A DNA stretch of 64,000 nt, from the NCBI GenBank assembly GCA_003247575.1, contig QJZC01000021.1:123951-187950 (forward strand), written 5' to 3'. Shown piece after piece: positions 55,615 to 63,856 of this stretch. Position 1 is the stretch's first letter; every line of letters starts with the position of its first letter. A program made the position numbers and the translations under genes. The notes beneath the pieces were generated by a model that was given only the letters and a program-made list of their open reading frames with translations, searched no databases and was not told where the DNA came from. This DNA comes from Pseudomonadota bacterium. Lineage in GTDB: Bacteria; Myxococcota_A; UBA9160; SZUA-336.

Positions 55615-56022
55615 ATGGACTGGATCGTATATGTGCATCCCGCGTCGATGCTGGCGGTCGTCGCCCTGGGGATCGTGGTCTTGCGCGAAGGGCTCGCGCT
55701 GCGTCGCGCGCGAATTCGGCGTCGCGCGGTGAGTTCCGCCCGCCATCGCCGCTATGCGAAGATCTTGATCCCGCTGGTCGCGCTGGGTTGGGCGATGGGT
55801 GTGGCTTCGATGGTCTTGTTGCGCAACCGGGACATGTTCGAGTCGATCCACTGGCCATTCGGCTCGTCTGCGCTGGTTCTGCTCGTGATCGCGGGGGCGA
55901 TCGGCCTTCGGTTGGAGCGTGCTCAGGCCCTCGATCAACGCACGGCACATGTGGCCTTCGGCGCCTTGGGGGTCCTACTGATGATCGGAGCCGCGGTCGC
56001 GGGTATGTCCATCCTGCCCTAG
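55615..56022 (+). CDS. Small four-span membrane protein
   Basis: A 135-residue protein with four hydrophobic segments (about residues 5-24, 47-66, 80-97 and 113-133) and a basic cytoplasmic loop (RRARIRRRAVSSARHRR). Histidines near the spans (VHPASML, SIHWPFG, TAHVAFG) recall DUF4079/cytochrome b561-like proteins, but this is weak. It begins 14 bases after the MoCF gene's stop, so the two are probably co-transcribed. Confidence 0.65.
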   Translation: MDWIVYVHPASMLAVVALGIVVLREGLALRRARIRRRAVSSARHRRYAKILIPLVALGWAMGVASMVLLRNRDMFESIHWPFGSSALVLLVIAGAIGLRLERAQALDQRTAHVAFGALGVLLMIGAAVAGMSILP

Positions 56023-56038
56023 GGCACCACGCCGGGAC

Positions 56039-57010
56039 TCAGGACGGCTCTGCTTCTGCGGCTGAATCCGGCCGCGCTTCGATGACGCGCGAAACGAGGT
56101 CCTGCACGCGTGCGTCGGTGAGCAGAGCGAACGTGTTGCCATCGCGAACGGCTTCGAGGATGGCCGGGTCCGCGGCCAGCTCTTGCATCACCGGGTCTTG
56201 GCGCAGAATCCGGATTCGTGGCGAGAGCTCGGTGAACAACGCGCGTGCTTCCGCGCGGAACTGCGTTGGATTCTCGGCGCTCGCGTCGCTGATCATCCCG
56301 AGCTTGAGCAGATCGCCGCGCAGCTCCTTGTCATAGGTGATCTCGAGGAACGAGCCGCGGTTCAGGGCTTGATCGATCGCACCCTGCTCCAGATAGCTCC
56401 AGAAGAGCTTGTCACCGTTCAGCTTGGTCAGGGCGGGCGATTTCACGAGGGACTCGAAGTCTCGAACCGCCTCATCGGGATGCGCTGCGAAGTGCATTGC
56501 CAGCCGCGCACTTCTAGCTTCCGAATCGAGCATCAGGTCGGCAGTCTTGTCGAGTACCGCCGAGGAGATGGCGGCGATGCGAGCTCCGCCACTAGGGATT
56601 CCCGTGAGTCCTCCACGCTTCTGGCCCACTCCGACCCAGCTGGCGAGCACACCGATCAGGAGGGCGAGTGCCAGGCCTTGGACCATCCCGATGAGCGCGC
56701 CCCCCGTGCGGTCGAGGCTCGTGCGCGGTGGAGACTCTCGAGTTCGCGAGCGCTTGACCATCCAGATGGCGAGGCCGCACGCGAAGAAGACTGCGAAGAA
56801 GAGCAGGGCGCGTGCAATCTGGGTCGATATGAACGCTGTGGTACCGAGAGAGACTGCGACGATGGGTCCGAGTACGGGGCCGAGTGCAAACGCGGCGACA
56901 TAGGCGCCGACTAGGGAAAATATGCGCAGGAAGCTGACGAGAGTGCCGCTCATCACGCCCGCAGCTGCGAAATAGAGGACGACACCGAGCGGAAGTAGGT
57001 CGAGCCACAT
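56039..57010 (-). CDS. CvpA family membrane protein
   Basis: A 323-residue protein with an N-terminal CvpA-like region of four spans (residues 1-150: DLLPLGVVLYFAAAGVMSGTLVSFLRIFSLVGAYVAA, ALLFFAVFFACGLAIW, GALIGMVQGLALALLIGVLA) and a long cytoplasmic or periplasmic C-terminal helical part (160-323). CvpA proteins are linked to colicin V production and envelope homeostasis. The extra C-terminal domain (repeated Ala/Asp/Leu helices) is longer than usual. The start at 57010 is chosen from hydrophobic topology; no clear ribosome site is seen. aroC is upstream on the same strand. Confidence 0.75.
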   Translation of the reverse strand: MWLDLLPLGVVLYFAAAGVMSGTLVSFLRIFSLVGAYVAAFALGPVLGPIVAVSLGTTAFISTQIARALLFFAVFFACGLAIWMVKRSRTRESPPRTSLDRTGGALIGMVQGLALALLIGVLASWVGVGQKRGGLTGIPSGGARIAAISSAVLDKTADLMLDSEARSARLAMHFAAHPDEAVRDFESLVKSPALTKLNGDKLFWSYLEQGAIDQALNRGSFLEITYDKELRGDLLKLGMISDASAENPTQFRAEARALFTELSPRIRILRQDPVMQELAADPAILEAVRDGNTFALLTDARVQDLVSRVIEARPDSAAEAEPS

Positions 57011-57078
57011 TGCGCAGAGACTAGCCGGGAAATCGTGAATCGGCTGCGCCAGTGCTGTGTCAGCCGGAAGCAGCTTCG

Positions 57079-58164
57079 TCAGCTGGGCGGTGCGAGTGCG
57101 CGCTGACGCAGAAGGTGATCCACCAAGACCAGATTGACCATCGCTTCCACCATCGGGACCGCGCGCGGGAGCACGCATGGATCATGACGCCCCGACGCGG
57201 ACAAGGTAGTCTCGTGGCCCTGCACGTCGACGGTGTCCTGCTCGATGCGAATCGTAGCGGTTGGCTTGAAGGCGATTCGCAGGAGGATCGGCTCCCCATT
57301 CGAGATTCCGCCCTGCACGCCTCCTGATCGGTTCGTTCGCGTTCGAATGCGTCCGTCGACGATGTGGAACGGGTCGTTGTGCTCGCTGCCGAACATGCGT
57401 GTTCCTTCGAATCCCGAGCCGATCTCGAAACCCTTCGAGGCCGGTAGCGACATGAGCGCCTTGGCGAGGTCCGCCTCGAGCTTGTCGAACACGGGTTCGC
57501 CGAGCCCTGCGGGAACCTCGTGGGCGACGCAGGTCACCACGCCACCGACCGAGTTGCCTGCGCGTCGCGCGGCGTCGATGCGCTCGATCATCGCGGCCGC
57601 CGCTTCGCTGTCGGCGCAGCGGGTCGGTGTTGCCTCTACCTGTTCCCGGGTGACGAGCAAGGGATCGCACTTGGCCTCGATGTCGTGCACCTGGCTCACG
57701 AAGGCGATCGTCGGTCCAACGCCGTACAGTGTCAGGACCTTGCGCGCGATCGCTCCCGCCGCCACGCGTCCGATCGTCTCGCGGGCGCTGGCGCGCCCTC
57801 CACCTTGCCAGTTCCGGATCCCGAACTTGGCGTCGTACGTGTAGTCGGCGTGAGATGGACGGTACACGTCGCGGAAGCTCGCGTAGGCGCTCGGACGCGC
57901 GTCCTTGTTCCTCACCAGCATGCCTACCGGCGTTCCGAGCGTCCTCCCTTCGAAGACTCCCGACAGGATCTCGACCTGGTCGGCCTCTTGGCGAGGGGTG
58001 GTCAGGATGCTCTGCCCGGGGCGACGGCGATCCAGCTCACTCTGGATCTCGGCCACGTCGAGCGGAATTTGCGGTGGGCAGCCGTCGACGATGACGCCGA
58101 CACCACCGCCGTGAGACTCCCCGAAGGTATGTACGCGGAACAGGTTGCCGAAGCTCGATGTCAT
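57079..58164 (-). CDS. aroC: Chorismate synthase
   Basis: A 361-residue enzyme for the last shikimate step (EPSP to chorismate, needing reduced FMN). All signatures are present: [39 protein letters not shown], the [23 protein letters not shown] block, [20 protein letters not shown], and the C-terminal [23 protein letters not shown]. The frame is open for 139 codons upstream, but the family start MTSSFGNLF at 58164 is clear. The Smr-domain gene lies 22 bases upstream. Confidence 0.96.
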   Translation of the reverse strand: MTSSFGNLFRVHTFGESHGGGVGVIVDGCPPQIPLDVAEIQSELDRRRPGQSILTTPRQEADQVEILSGVFEGRTLGTPVGMLVRNKDARPSAYASFRDVYRPSHADYTYDAKFGIRNWQGGGRASARETIGRVAAGAIARKVLTLYGVGPTIAFVSQVHDIEAKCDPLLVTREQVEATPTRCADSEAAAAMIERIDAARRAGNSVGGVVTCVAHEVPAGLGEPVFDKLEADLAKALMSLPASKGFEIGSGFEGTRMFGSEHNDPFHIVDGRIRTRTNRSGGVQGGISNGEPILLRIAFKPTATIRIEQDTVDVQGHETTLSASGRHDPCVLPRAVPMVEAMVNLVLVDHLLRQRALAPPS

Positions 58165-58186
58165 GCCGGCATGGTAGCCGCTCGCG

Positions 58187-58801
58187 CTAGCGAGTGCGCG
58201 CCTGGCGCCCGCGTCGCAGCAGGACGTAGCTGGCCCCCGCTCCCCCGTCGCGTGGCCGCGCGCTCGTGTAGGCGAGCACCACATGGCGTGCAGGGCCGCG
58301 CGAAAGCCAGCGTGGCAGCTGAGACTTGAGGACTGGGATCTTGTTGGGCGAGCGACGGCCTCTGCCATGCACCACCTTGACGCAGCGGAAGCCTCGGCGA
58401 TGCGCCTCGACCAGAAAGGCCTCGAGCCGCGTGCGCGCGGTCTCGGAGTCGCAGCCATGCAGGTCGATCTCCGCCTGCACTGTGAACTCGCCCTTGGCCA
58501 GATTGCGCATGACGCGCGGATCGAGCCCCGGGACGGCCCCCCGCAGCAGCTCGTCGGTCTCCTCGAGCTGGATGGGCACATTCCCGCGGACCAGCGCGTC
58601 GAGCTCTCGCAGCACCTCCTGCTCGCGCTGGCCGATCGTGGCTACGGGTCGCCAGATGGGTTCCGGCGCCAGGCGATCCTGCGCGAGAGGGGTCACGTCG
58701 GCCATTGCCGCCTCGAATTCGCTGTCCGCGTAGGCGGCCTCCTCGGGCGGAGCCTCGGAGTTCGTGGAGCTCTCGCGCGGGCCCCTCTCGTCGCTGGCCA
58801 T
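58187..58801 (-). CDS. Smr-domain protein
   Basis: A 204-residue protein with a charged N-terminal region (1-100) and a C-terminal Smr domain (about 108-195): [42 protein letters not shown]. The DLHG and HGRG motifs are those of the small MutS-related nuclease family. Stand-alone Smr proteins are thought to nick or bind nucleic acid, including mRNA cleavage on collided ribosomes. The aroC gene follows on the same strand. Confidence 0.88.
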   Translation of the reverse strand: MASDERGPRESSTNSEAPPEEAAYADSEFEAAMADVTPLAQDRLAPEPIWRPVATIGQREQEVLRELDALVRGNVPIQLEETDELLRGAVPGLDPRVMRNLAKGEFTVQAEIDLHGCDSETARTRLEAFLVEAHRRGFRCVKVVHGRGRRSPNKIPVLKSQLPRWLSRGPARHVVLAYTSARPRDGGAGASYVLLRRGRQARTR

Positions 58802-58857
58802 GCGACGAGGGTACTCCTCTCCGACGGTGGAGTGCGAATCCGCGTTAGACTGCCGCC

Positions 58858-59265
58858 GTGTTGCGACGGCTCGAGATCCGCGCCCCCTCTCGGGGCCTGT
58901 GCGAGTTCACCGGTGAGGTGCGGGCGATCGTGCGCGAGGCTGGCCTGGAGCAGGGTCTCTGCACCTTGTTCGTGCGCCATACCTCGGCCAGCCTGCTGAT
59001 CCAGGAGAACGCGGACCCGTCGGCGAAGCGAGATCTAGAGGCATGGATCGCCCGCTTGGTGCCAGAAGGGGACTCACTCTACACCCACACGCTCGAAGGC
59101 CCCGACGACATGCCTTCTCATATCCGGGCGGCTCTGACCGCTGCTTCGCTCTCGATTCCGATCGTGGACGGTGGGCTGGGGCTGGGCACCTGGCAGGGGA
59201 TCTACTTGTTCGAGCATCGCAAGAGGCCGCCTCCTCGAGAGGTCCTGGTTCACCTGATCGGGTGA
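58858..59265 (+). CDS. YjbQ family (UPF0047) protein
   Basis: A 135-residue protein starting at GTG. Conserved family features are GLCTLFVRHTSASLLIQENADPS, the HIRAAL helix and the C-terminal GGLGLGTWQGIYLFEHR. Some members show thiamine-phosphate synthase activity; the physiological role is unsettled. It is divergent from the Smr gene across 56 bp. Confidence 0.9.
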   Translation: MLRRLEIRAPSRGLCEFTGEVRAIVREAGLEQGLCTLFVRHTSASLLIQENADPSAKRDLEAWIARLVPEGDSLYTHTLEGPDDMPSHIRAALTAASLSIPIVDGGLGLGTWQGIYLFEHRKRPPPREVLVHLIG

Positions 59266-59337
59266 AATTTCCTACAGAAGAGGCGCAGGCTCGCAAAAAG
59301 GGGAACAGGCGCGTCGCGAGTTGCCCGATGAGGGGAG

Positions 59338-60774
59338 ATGCACCGGCCTGCGAGCGCGTCTGCCGATCTCTACCGCGACTACGTGCGAGAGATTCGAGAC
59401 GACCCGGGCACCGTTCGCTGGCTGCGCAGCTTGTGCATCCTGGCAGTCGTGATGAACCCACTGTTCATTCCGCTCGACTGGATGGTGCTGCCCTCGTTCT
59501 TCGAGATCTGCGTGACGTTTCGAGGGGCGGCGGTGGTGCTGGCGCTGTGCCTGTATCGGTGGTTCATCAGGAGTCACCCCATCGGGTCCGCTCTGATTTT
59601 GGAGGGATACATCGGGGGCATGGTCGTGGCCATGATCAGCCTGGACTCGAACGGAGTCGAGAGCACGTATGCGACGGGGTTGCTCTACTGCTTCTGTGCC
59701 TACCCCATTCTTGCTCCACACACCGCGCGTCAGCTGTCTTGGGTGGTCGCGCCTGTGCTGGTCTCCTATCTCGTTCTTCCTCAGCTGGTCCATCCAGTGA
59801 GTACCGGGAGCTACCTGCTGCATGTGATCTTTCCGATGATCGGCGCGTTGACCGCACTCGTCTGTACGAACGTCTTGGATCAGATGCGACGTGCCGCATT
59901 CAAGAAGCGCAAGGCCCTCGAGCGGGCACTCGGCGAGCTCAAGCTGGCGCAGGCGCAGCTGATTCATCGCGAGAAGATGAGCTCGCTCGGTCAGCTGGTG
60001 GCGGGCATCGCGCACGAGATCAACAATCCGTTGAGCTTCATCTACGGGAACGTCGAGTTTCTCGAAACCTACGTTCGTACATTGATCTCGGCTGTCGAGC
60101 GCTCCCGGGATCGGAATGGCGAAGCTCACGACGGCGACGGTGTTGGGACGCGCGGCAAGCTCGAGGACAAGCAGCTGTACGAGGCGCTGGATGACATCGA
60201 CTCCGTGTTCGAAGGAATACGCGAGGGGGTTCGGCGTACCTTGCAGATCGTGCGAGACCTGCGGACCTACTCGCGCCTGGACCAAGCGGAGAAAGTGGAT
60301 GCCGACCTGGTCGACGGAGTCCGTGTCACGCTCAATCTGCTGACGACACGGCTGCGCGAAGTGGAGGTGGAGCGCGAATTCGAGGAGATTCCATCCGTGG
60401 CGTGTATCGAGGGCCAGCTGAATCAGGTCTTCATGAACCTGCTCACCAATGCGCTCGATGCGATCGCTGAGCGCGCCGCATCCGAGGCGAGTCGCGGCGA
60501 GAGCTTTCGCGGTCGGATCCGCGTGCGGATTGGGCAAACCCCCGACCAACGTGCGGTCTTCGTCGAGGTCGCCGACAATGGCGCGGGAGTTTCTGACTCG
60601 ATTTCCGACAAGATCTTCGACCCCTTCTTCTCGACGAAGGAGGTCGGTCACGGCACGGGGCTGGGACTCGCAATCAGTCAGCAGATCGTAGACCGCCATC
60701 GGGGCACGCTCACTCTGGTCGGCGCGCCCGGCGAGGGGGCGACGGCTCGCGTCGAGCTTCCGCTCGACGGATGA
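59338..60774 (+). CDS. Membrane sensor histidine kinase
   Basis: A 478-residue kinase with about six N-terminal membrane spans (residues 30-185) and a short coiled coil. The canonical H-box is VAGIAHEINNPLSFIYGN (His226), and the ATPase domain has LNQVFMNLLTNALDAI, DNGAGVSDSISDKIFDPFFSTK and GTGLGLAI. It differs from the 33.9-40.1 kb kinases in having the common HEINNP box. No response regulator is adjacent, so it is an orphan. The N-terminal membrane domain looks like a ligand- or membrane-sensing module (7TM or MASE-like) without a named match. Confidence 0.9.
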   Translation: MHRPASASADLYRDYVREIRDDPGTVRWLRSLCILAVVMNPLFIPLDWMVLPSFFEICVTFRGAAVVLALCLYRWFIRSHPIGSALILEGYIGGMVVAMISLDSNGVESTYATGLLYCFCAYPILAPHTARQLSWVVAPVLVSYLVLPQLVHPVSTGSYLLHVIFPMIGALTALVCTNVLDQMRRAAFKKRKALERALGELKLAQAQLIHREKMSSLGQLVAGIAHEINNPLSFIYGNVEFLETYVRTLISAVERSRDRNGEAHDGDGVGTRGKLEDKQLYEALDDIDSVFEGIREGVRRTLQIVRDLRTYSRLDQAEKVDADLVDGVRVTLNLLTTRLREVEVEREFEEIPSVACIEGQLNQVFMNLLTNALDAIAERAASEASRGESFRGRIRVRIGQTPDQRAVFVEVADNGAGVSDSISDKIFDPFFSTKEVGHGTGLGLAISQQIVDRHRGTLTLVGAPGEGATARVELPLDG

Positions 60775-60885
60775 CAGCTCGGCCAAATCCCTGCTCTCTC
60801 GCATGTGAACGGATGCACACCGATTTGAATGATGTTGGCCTATGTTGGGTCAGAGATCATTGGATCCAGCATGGGAGGGCGTGTC

Positions 60886-61155
60886 ATGAGGTCGTACTTC
60901 GGCGCATCGCACGGTTTCAGCGGATCGCGCGGATTCAGCGCTGGCTCTCGCGAGCGATCCCCAGCGGCTCCCGCGAAGAGAACGAGGAAGGAGTTCTCCG
61001 ATCCCGGCTGCCCAGACTGCCAGCGGTTCGAGGTGTACGCACGGTACCCCACGCACGCGGGCAGCCGGCGTTGCTGCTACCGCCGCTCACTCGCTTCGGG
61101 GGGAGTCGTGGCTCATTGCACTTGCGATGCGTGTTTCGGTTCGGCTACGCGCTAA
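60886..61155 (+). CDS. Small cysteine-rich protein (candidate)
   Basis: An 89-residue frame with GGGAGGG upstream of its ATG; longer in-frame starts at 60829 and 60871 exist. The N-terminal half is Gly/Ser/Arg-rich. The C-terminal half holds seven cysteines in metal-site-like spacing (GCPDC, RRCCYRR, HCTCDAC). It could be a small zinc-binding protein. Another frame on the same strand is also open here, so coding status is not certain. Confidence 0.5.
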   Translation: MRSYFGASHGFSGSRGFSAGSRERSPAAPAKRTRKEFSDPGCPDCQRFEVYARYPTHAGSRRCCYRRSLASGGVVAHCTCDACFGSATR

Positions 61156-61160
61156 CCACT

Positions 61161-61172
61161 GTGCAAGTGCAC
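61161..61172. promoter_or_regulatory. Palindrome upstream of the ECF sigma gene
   Basis: GTGCA-AG-TGCAC is a perfect palindrome 74 bp before the sigma start. Part of it (GCAAGTGCA, 61163-61171) is also the inverted complement of TGCACTTGC at 61117-61125, so a longer stem-loop is possible. Confidence 0.35.
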
Positions 61173-61245
61173 TTCTAGCCGGATAGAGCTCGACTGGCGT
61201 TCAACGGCTCGCCGCTGCCCGGCCCTCAATGTAGAATCACGCGCG

Positions 61246-61782
61246 ATGAACGAGCGTGGAAATGACTGGGCCCAGATCATGCGGGATCTGGTTCGCGGAG
61301 ATCGCATCGCGCATGTCAAGGTCTCCGGGGTCATCATGGGAATCCTGGGGCGGCTGCGGCTGTTCGATCTGGAGCACGAGTGGGACGACATCTGCCAGGA
61401 AGTCCTGCTGAAGCTCATGCGGAGCATTCGCGAGGGAAACATTCGGGACGCCTCGGCCTTCGTCGGCTACTGCGCCACCGTCACCCGTCGCGAATCGTAT
61501 CGCTGGATCGAACGCCGCTCCCGGCGGGCGGCGCAGCCACTGGAGTCCGGCGACTTCCCCGATGAGGACCTGCGGGCTCGCGATCCGGAGCTGCTCTCTC
61601 AGGTGTCTCGGGCGCTGGAGCAGCTCCCCGAGAAAAGTCGCTATGTGATGGATGCGATCTACCTCCGCGGATACACCTATGAAGAGGCGGCCGACTATCT
61701 CGGAATGCCCTTGGGGACGCTGAAGCGCGCACAGACTCTCGCTCTGCGCGAGCTGCGCACTCAGCTGAAGGATCCGGACTGA
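61246..61782 (+). CDS. ECF RNA polymerase sigma factor
   Basis: A 178-residue sigma-70 factor of the extracytoplasmic-function class. Region 2 covers residues about 20-90 (WDDICQEVLLKLMRSI; FVGYCATVTRRESYRWI) and region 4 about 108-172 (ALEQLPEKSRYVMDAIYLRGYTYEEAADYLGMPLGTLKRA). It recruits RNA polymerase to a small regulon. The stop codon shares a base with the next gene's ATG (TGATG), the usual sigma/anti-sigma arrangement. Confidence 0.92.
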   Translation: MNERGNDWAQIMRDLVRGDRIAHVKVSGVIMGILGRLRLFDLEHEWDDICQEVLLKLMRSIREGNIRDASAFVGYCATVTRRESYRWIERRSRRAAQPLESGDFPDEDLRARDPELLSQVSRALEQLPEKSRYVMDAIYLRGYTYEEAADYLGMPLGTLKRAQTLALRELRTQLKDPD

Positions 61783-63296
61783 TGACAAATACGAGCGAAC
61801 GCGACAACCAGCTGGCTTCGATGCTGGCCGATAGCTTTCTGGTGGACCTGCCGGATCCAGCTCTGCTGGTTGCGTTTGCACGCGATCCACGATCGCTCAC
61901 TCCAGAGCAGCGCGAAGAGGTCGAATCCCATCTCGCGAGTTCGAAGGGCTATGCCGCTCAGCTGCGCTTGCTACAGCGCACGGATTTCGAGGCGTTGGAG
62001 CGCTCCGCGGAGCCCGCACCCCCGACTCACACATCCCGTGTGCCTTCGGCCACATCTCCGGTCCAGGCGCCCAAACGGCCCGGGCCCCGGCCCGGCGGCC
62101 GCACCGCCCAGGTTGCTGCACCGAGATCGCGCAGGGGATGGGTCCGAGCGGGCTGGGCGCTCGCGCTGAGCGGCTCGGCGGCTGCACTGATTCCCTTTTT
62201 GTTGGACGTGTTTCCTTTCGACGGCGACGGGAGCGACCTCGGCCTCGGAGCTGGGCAGGCCGCAGCACCCGAGCTGCGAGCCGCTGTTCCTACGGGTGAT
62301 GCCGGAGGGATTGGTGGGTCTTCCCAATCCGCGAAGCCGCGGACGTCAGCTGGCCAGGCGGGATCGGCATCGCGTCCGAGCGACCCCGATGCTCAAACGG
62401 TCGAGCCTGCACCAACCGATCCAGTCGTCCTCGCCGAGCTCGATGCGCCGAGTCCGGCGAACGAGCCCGCGAGCGACTCCCAAGCTCCGTCCGCGCCACG
62501 GCGAGAAGAGCGAGAGCTCGATCGGAGTCCAGAGCCCGCGACCTCCCGGGCTGGAAGCGATCTCGCGTCGGGGCAGATCGGGGCGGGTCAGCCCGCGGTA
62601 CAGGCGGTGGCCGAGGCTTCCTCCGCGGAGAGAGCTGTGGCTGCCGACCCGAGCGAGCCGGCCGTCGAGGAGGCGACGTCCGATGCGCCGATACAGCTCG
62701 CACTGGTCATGCCGGTGTACCGCGCTCCCGCCGACGTCGAGACGCGTGCGCGGCGTACCAGCACTCTGCGCGGTGCCGCTTCGCTACCGCAGCTCCGCGC
62801 GATGGTTCCCGCCCACGTCGGGCGCACGCGAGAAGCATCGCCGTCCCTCTTCTGGTATCTCGATGAGCTACCGCCCAAGGGTGCTCGGCTGGCGTTTGCC
62901 GTGACGGCGCCCGACGCGATCGAGCCCTTGATCGAGACGGAGCTCCCGCTCCCGAGCAGCGCTGGACTGCAGCGCATTCGGCTCGCAGAACAGGGAGTCG
63001 TGCTCGAGCCCGATGTCGAATACCGCTGGTCGGTCGCTCTCAGATCCGACCCGCGCGATCCCACCACGGAGACGTTCGTGCAGGCGTGGGTGCAGCGTAT
63101 CGCTCCGGGTGGGCAGCTCACGGCGGATCTGTCGGAGGCTGCTCCAGGCGCGCTGCCCGCTGCCTTGGCGGGAGCTGGGCTCTGGTACGACGCTCTCGCC
63201 GCTCTGGGCGATCTGTCGGAGCGTTACCCCGAAGATGCGGAGCTCACGCGAGCGCAGACGGCGCTGCTCGAGCAGGTGGGACTGGAGCTTCCCTGA
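61782..63296 (+). CDS. Anti-sigma-like membrane protein with DUF928-like C-terminus
   Basis: A 504-residue protein coupled to the ECF gene. Residues 1-68 look like a cytoplasmic anti-sigma domain (PALLVAFARDPRSLTPEQREEVESHL), but the zinc-binding Cys pair normally after HL is missing (ASSKGY). A single span (about 123-144, GWALALSGSAAALIPFLLDV) is followed by a long Pro/Ala/Ser/Glu-rich linker (150-310). The C-terminal beta domain (about 315-504: SLFWYLDELPPKGARLAF, EYRWSVALRSDPRDPTTETFVQAWVQRI, GLWYDALAALGDLSERYPED) matches my recollection of DUF928, a domain common in cyanobacteria next to CHAT proteins. It would hold the sigma factor at the membrane until an outside signal. Confidence 0.75.
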   Translation: MTNTSERDNQLASMLADSFLVDLPDPALLVAFARDPRSLTPEQREEVESHLASSKGYAAQLRLLQRTDFEALERSAEPAPPTHTSRVPSATSPVQAPKRPGPRPGGRTAQVAAPRSRRGWVRAGWALALSGSAAALIPFLLDVFPFDGDGSDLGLGAGQAAAPELRAAVPTGDAGGIGGSSQSAKPRTSAGQAGSASRPSDPDAQTVEPAPTDPVVLAELDAPSPANEPASDSQAPSAPRREERELDRSPEPATSRAGSDLASGQIGAGQPAVQAVAEASSAERAVAADPSEPAVEEATSDAPIQLALVMPVYRAPADVETRARRTSTLRGAASLPQLRAMVPAHVGRTREASPSLFWYLDELPPKGARLAFAVTAPDAIEPLIETELPLPSSAGLQRIRLAEQGVVLEPDVEYRWSVALRSDPRDPTTETFVQAWVQRIAPGGQLTADLSEAAPGALPAALAGAGLWYDALAALGDLSERYPEDAELTRAQTALLEQVGLELP

Positions 63297-63304
63297 CCCT
63301 GACC

Positions 63305-63440
63305 GGATATCTCGCCATCCCGTTGGAGAGGCTCTGGAATCGCGCCCGCCGGGCCTGGTCGCAGACTCGAACGGCCCGGCGGGCGCGATTCCAGAGCCTC
63401 GGTCGTCCTGGGGTGGGCGCGTAGAGAGCGCTTCTTCGGT
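63305..63440 (+). repeat. 136-bp structured repeat, copy 1
   Basis: Starts GGATATCTCGCC and ends CTTCTTCGGT. The core is a perfect 28-bp inverted repeat (63328-63355 with 63373-63400) around a 17-base loop. It lies 9 bases after the DUF928-like gene's stop. The second copy (63721-63856) is on the opposite strand; arms, flanks and length match. Confidence 0.85.
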
Positions 63441-63720
63441 TGGACGCCGCTGCGCATGGGAGATCGAGCTGCTGCTCCTTGATGCGATTCTCCAGGTCCC
63501 CTCGGGCGCAGTAGATCTCGCGTACAACGTCCCCGCGGGGACGCCGTCTAGACGAAGGGAAGTCACGACGAGGCGTGGATTGGAATTGTCCCCCATCCGA
63601 GCCGCACTCGGTCGGCATTCGCATGCCCTCTCGCTTTCGTGTTTTGCCTTCGCAATCAAACACCCACCAAGAGGGCGTCGCGTTCGACACCGCCTCCGGT
63701 GAAATCTCCGGGCTAGAAGC

Positions 63721-63856
63721 TCCGCAAGAATCGCTCTCCGGGTCCACCCCCGAACGACCGAGGCTCTGGAATCGCGGCCGCCGGGCCGTTGGGAGTCCGC
63801 GCCTAGGCCCGGCGGCCGCGATTCCAGAGCCCCTGCCACGGGCTGGTGAAATCTCC
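63721..63856 (-). repeat. 136-bp structured repeat, copy 2
   Basis: Read on the minus strand it starts GGAGATTTCACC and ends GATTCTTGCGGA. The core inverted repeat is 63760-63787 with 63806-63833 (28-base arms, one mismatch, 18-base loop). Inside the stem a C:G pair of copy 1 is a G:C pair here, so pairing is preserved. It directly follows the stop of the CHAT-domain gene. Confidence 0.85.

Larger units (their letters stand above)
63297..63856. other. Intergenic region with inverted structured repeats
   Basis: This 560-bp stretch between convergent genes has no convincing coding frame. It holds two inverted copies of a 136-bp repeat, a 16-bp perfect palindrome at 63528-63543 (CGTCCCCGCGGGGACG), and a 12-bp direct repeat GGTGAAATCTCC at 63698-63709 and 63845-63856. 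Confidence 0.7.

Noticed and set aside
60771..61178. Alternative 135-codon frame over the cysteine-rich candidate
   Set aside because: Its start overlaps the kinase stop as ATGA, but its translation is Arg-rich and patternless, whereas the other frame has clustered cysteines and a better ribosome site. Not fully excluded.
62868..63839. Minus-strand frame with a repeated Arg-Pro-Pro-Gly-Leu motif
   Set aside because: The protein repeat is just the translation of the two 136-bp DNA elements plus the antisense of the DUF928-like gene.
63305..63856. Integron attC sites as an explanation for the hairpins
   Set aside because: The stems are long and nearly perfect, without the R/L box core (GTTRRRY) and extrahelical bases typical of attC, and no integrase is present.
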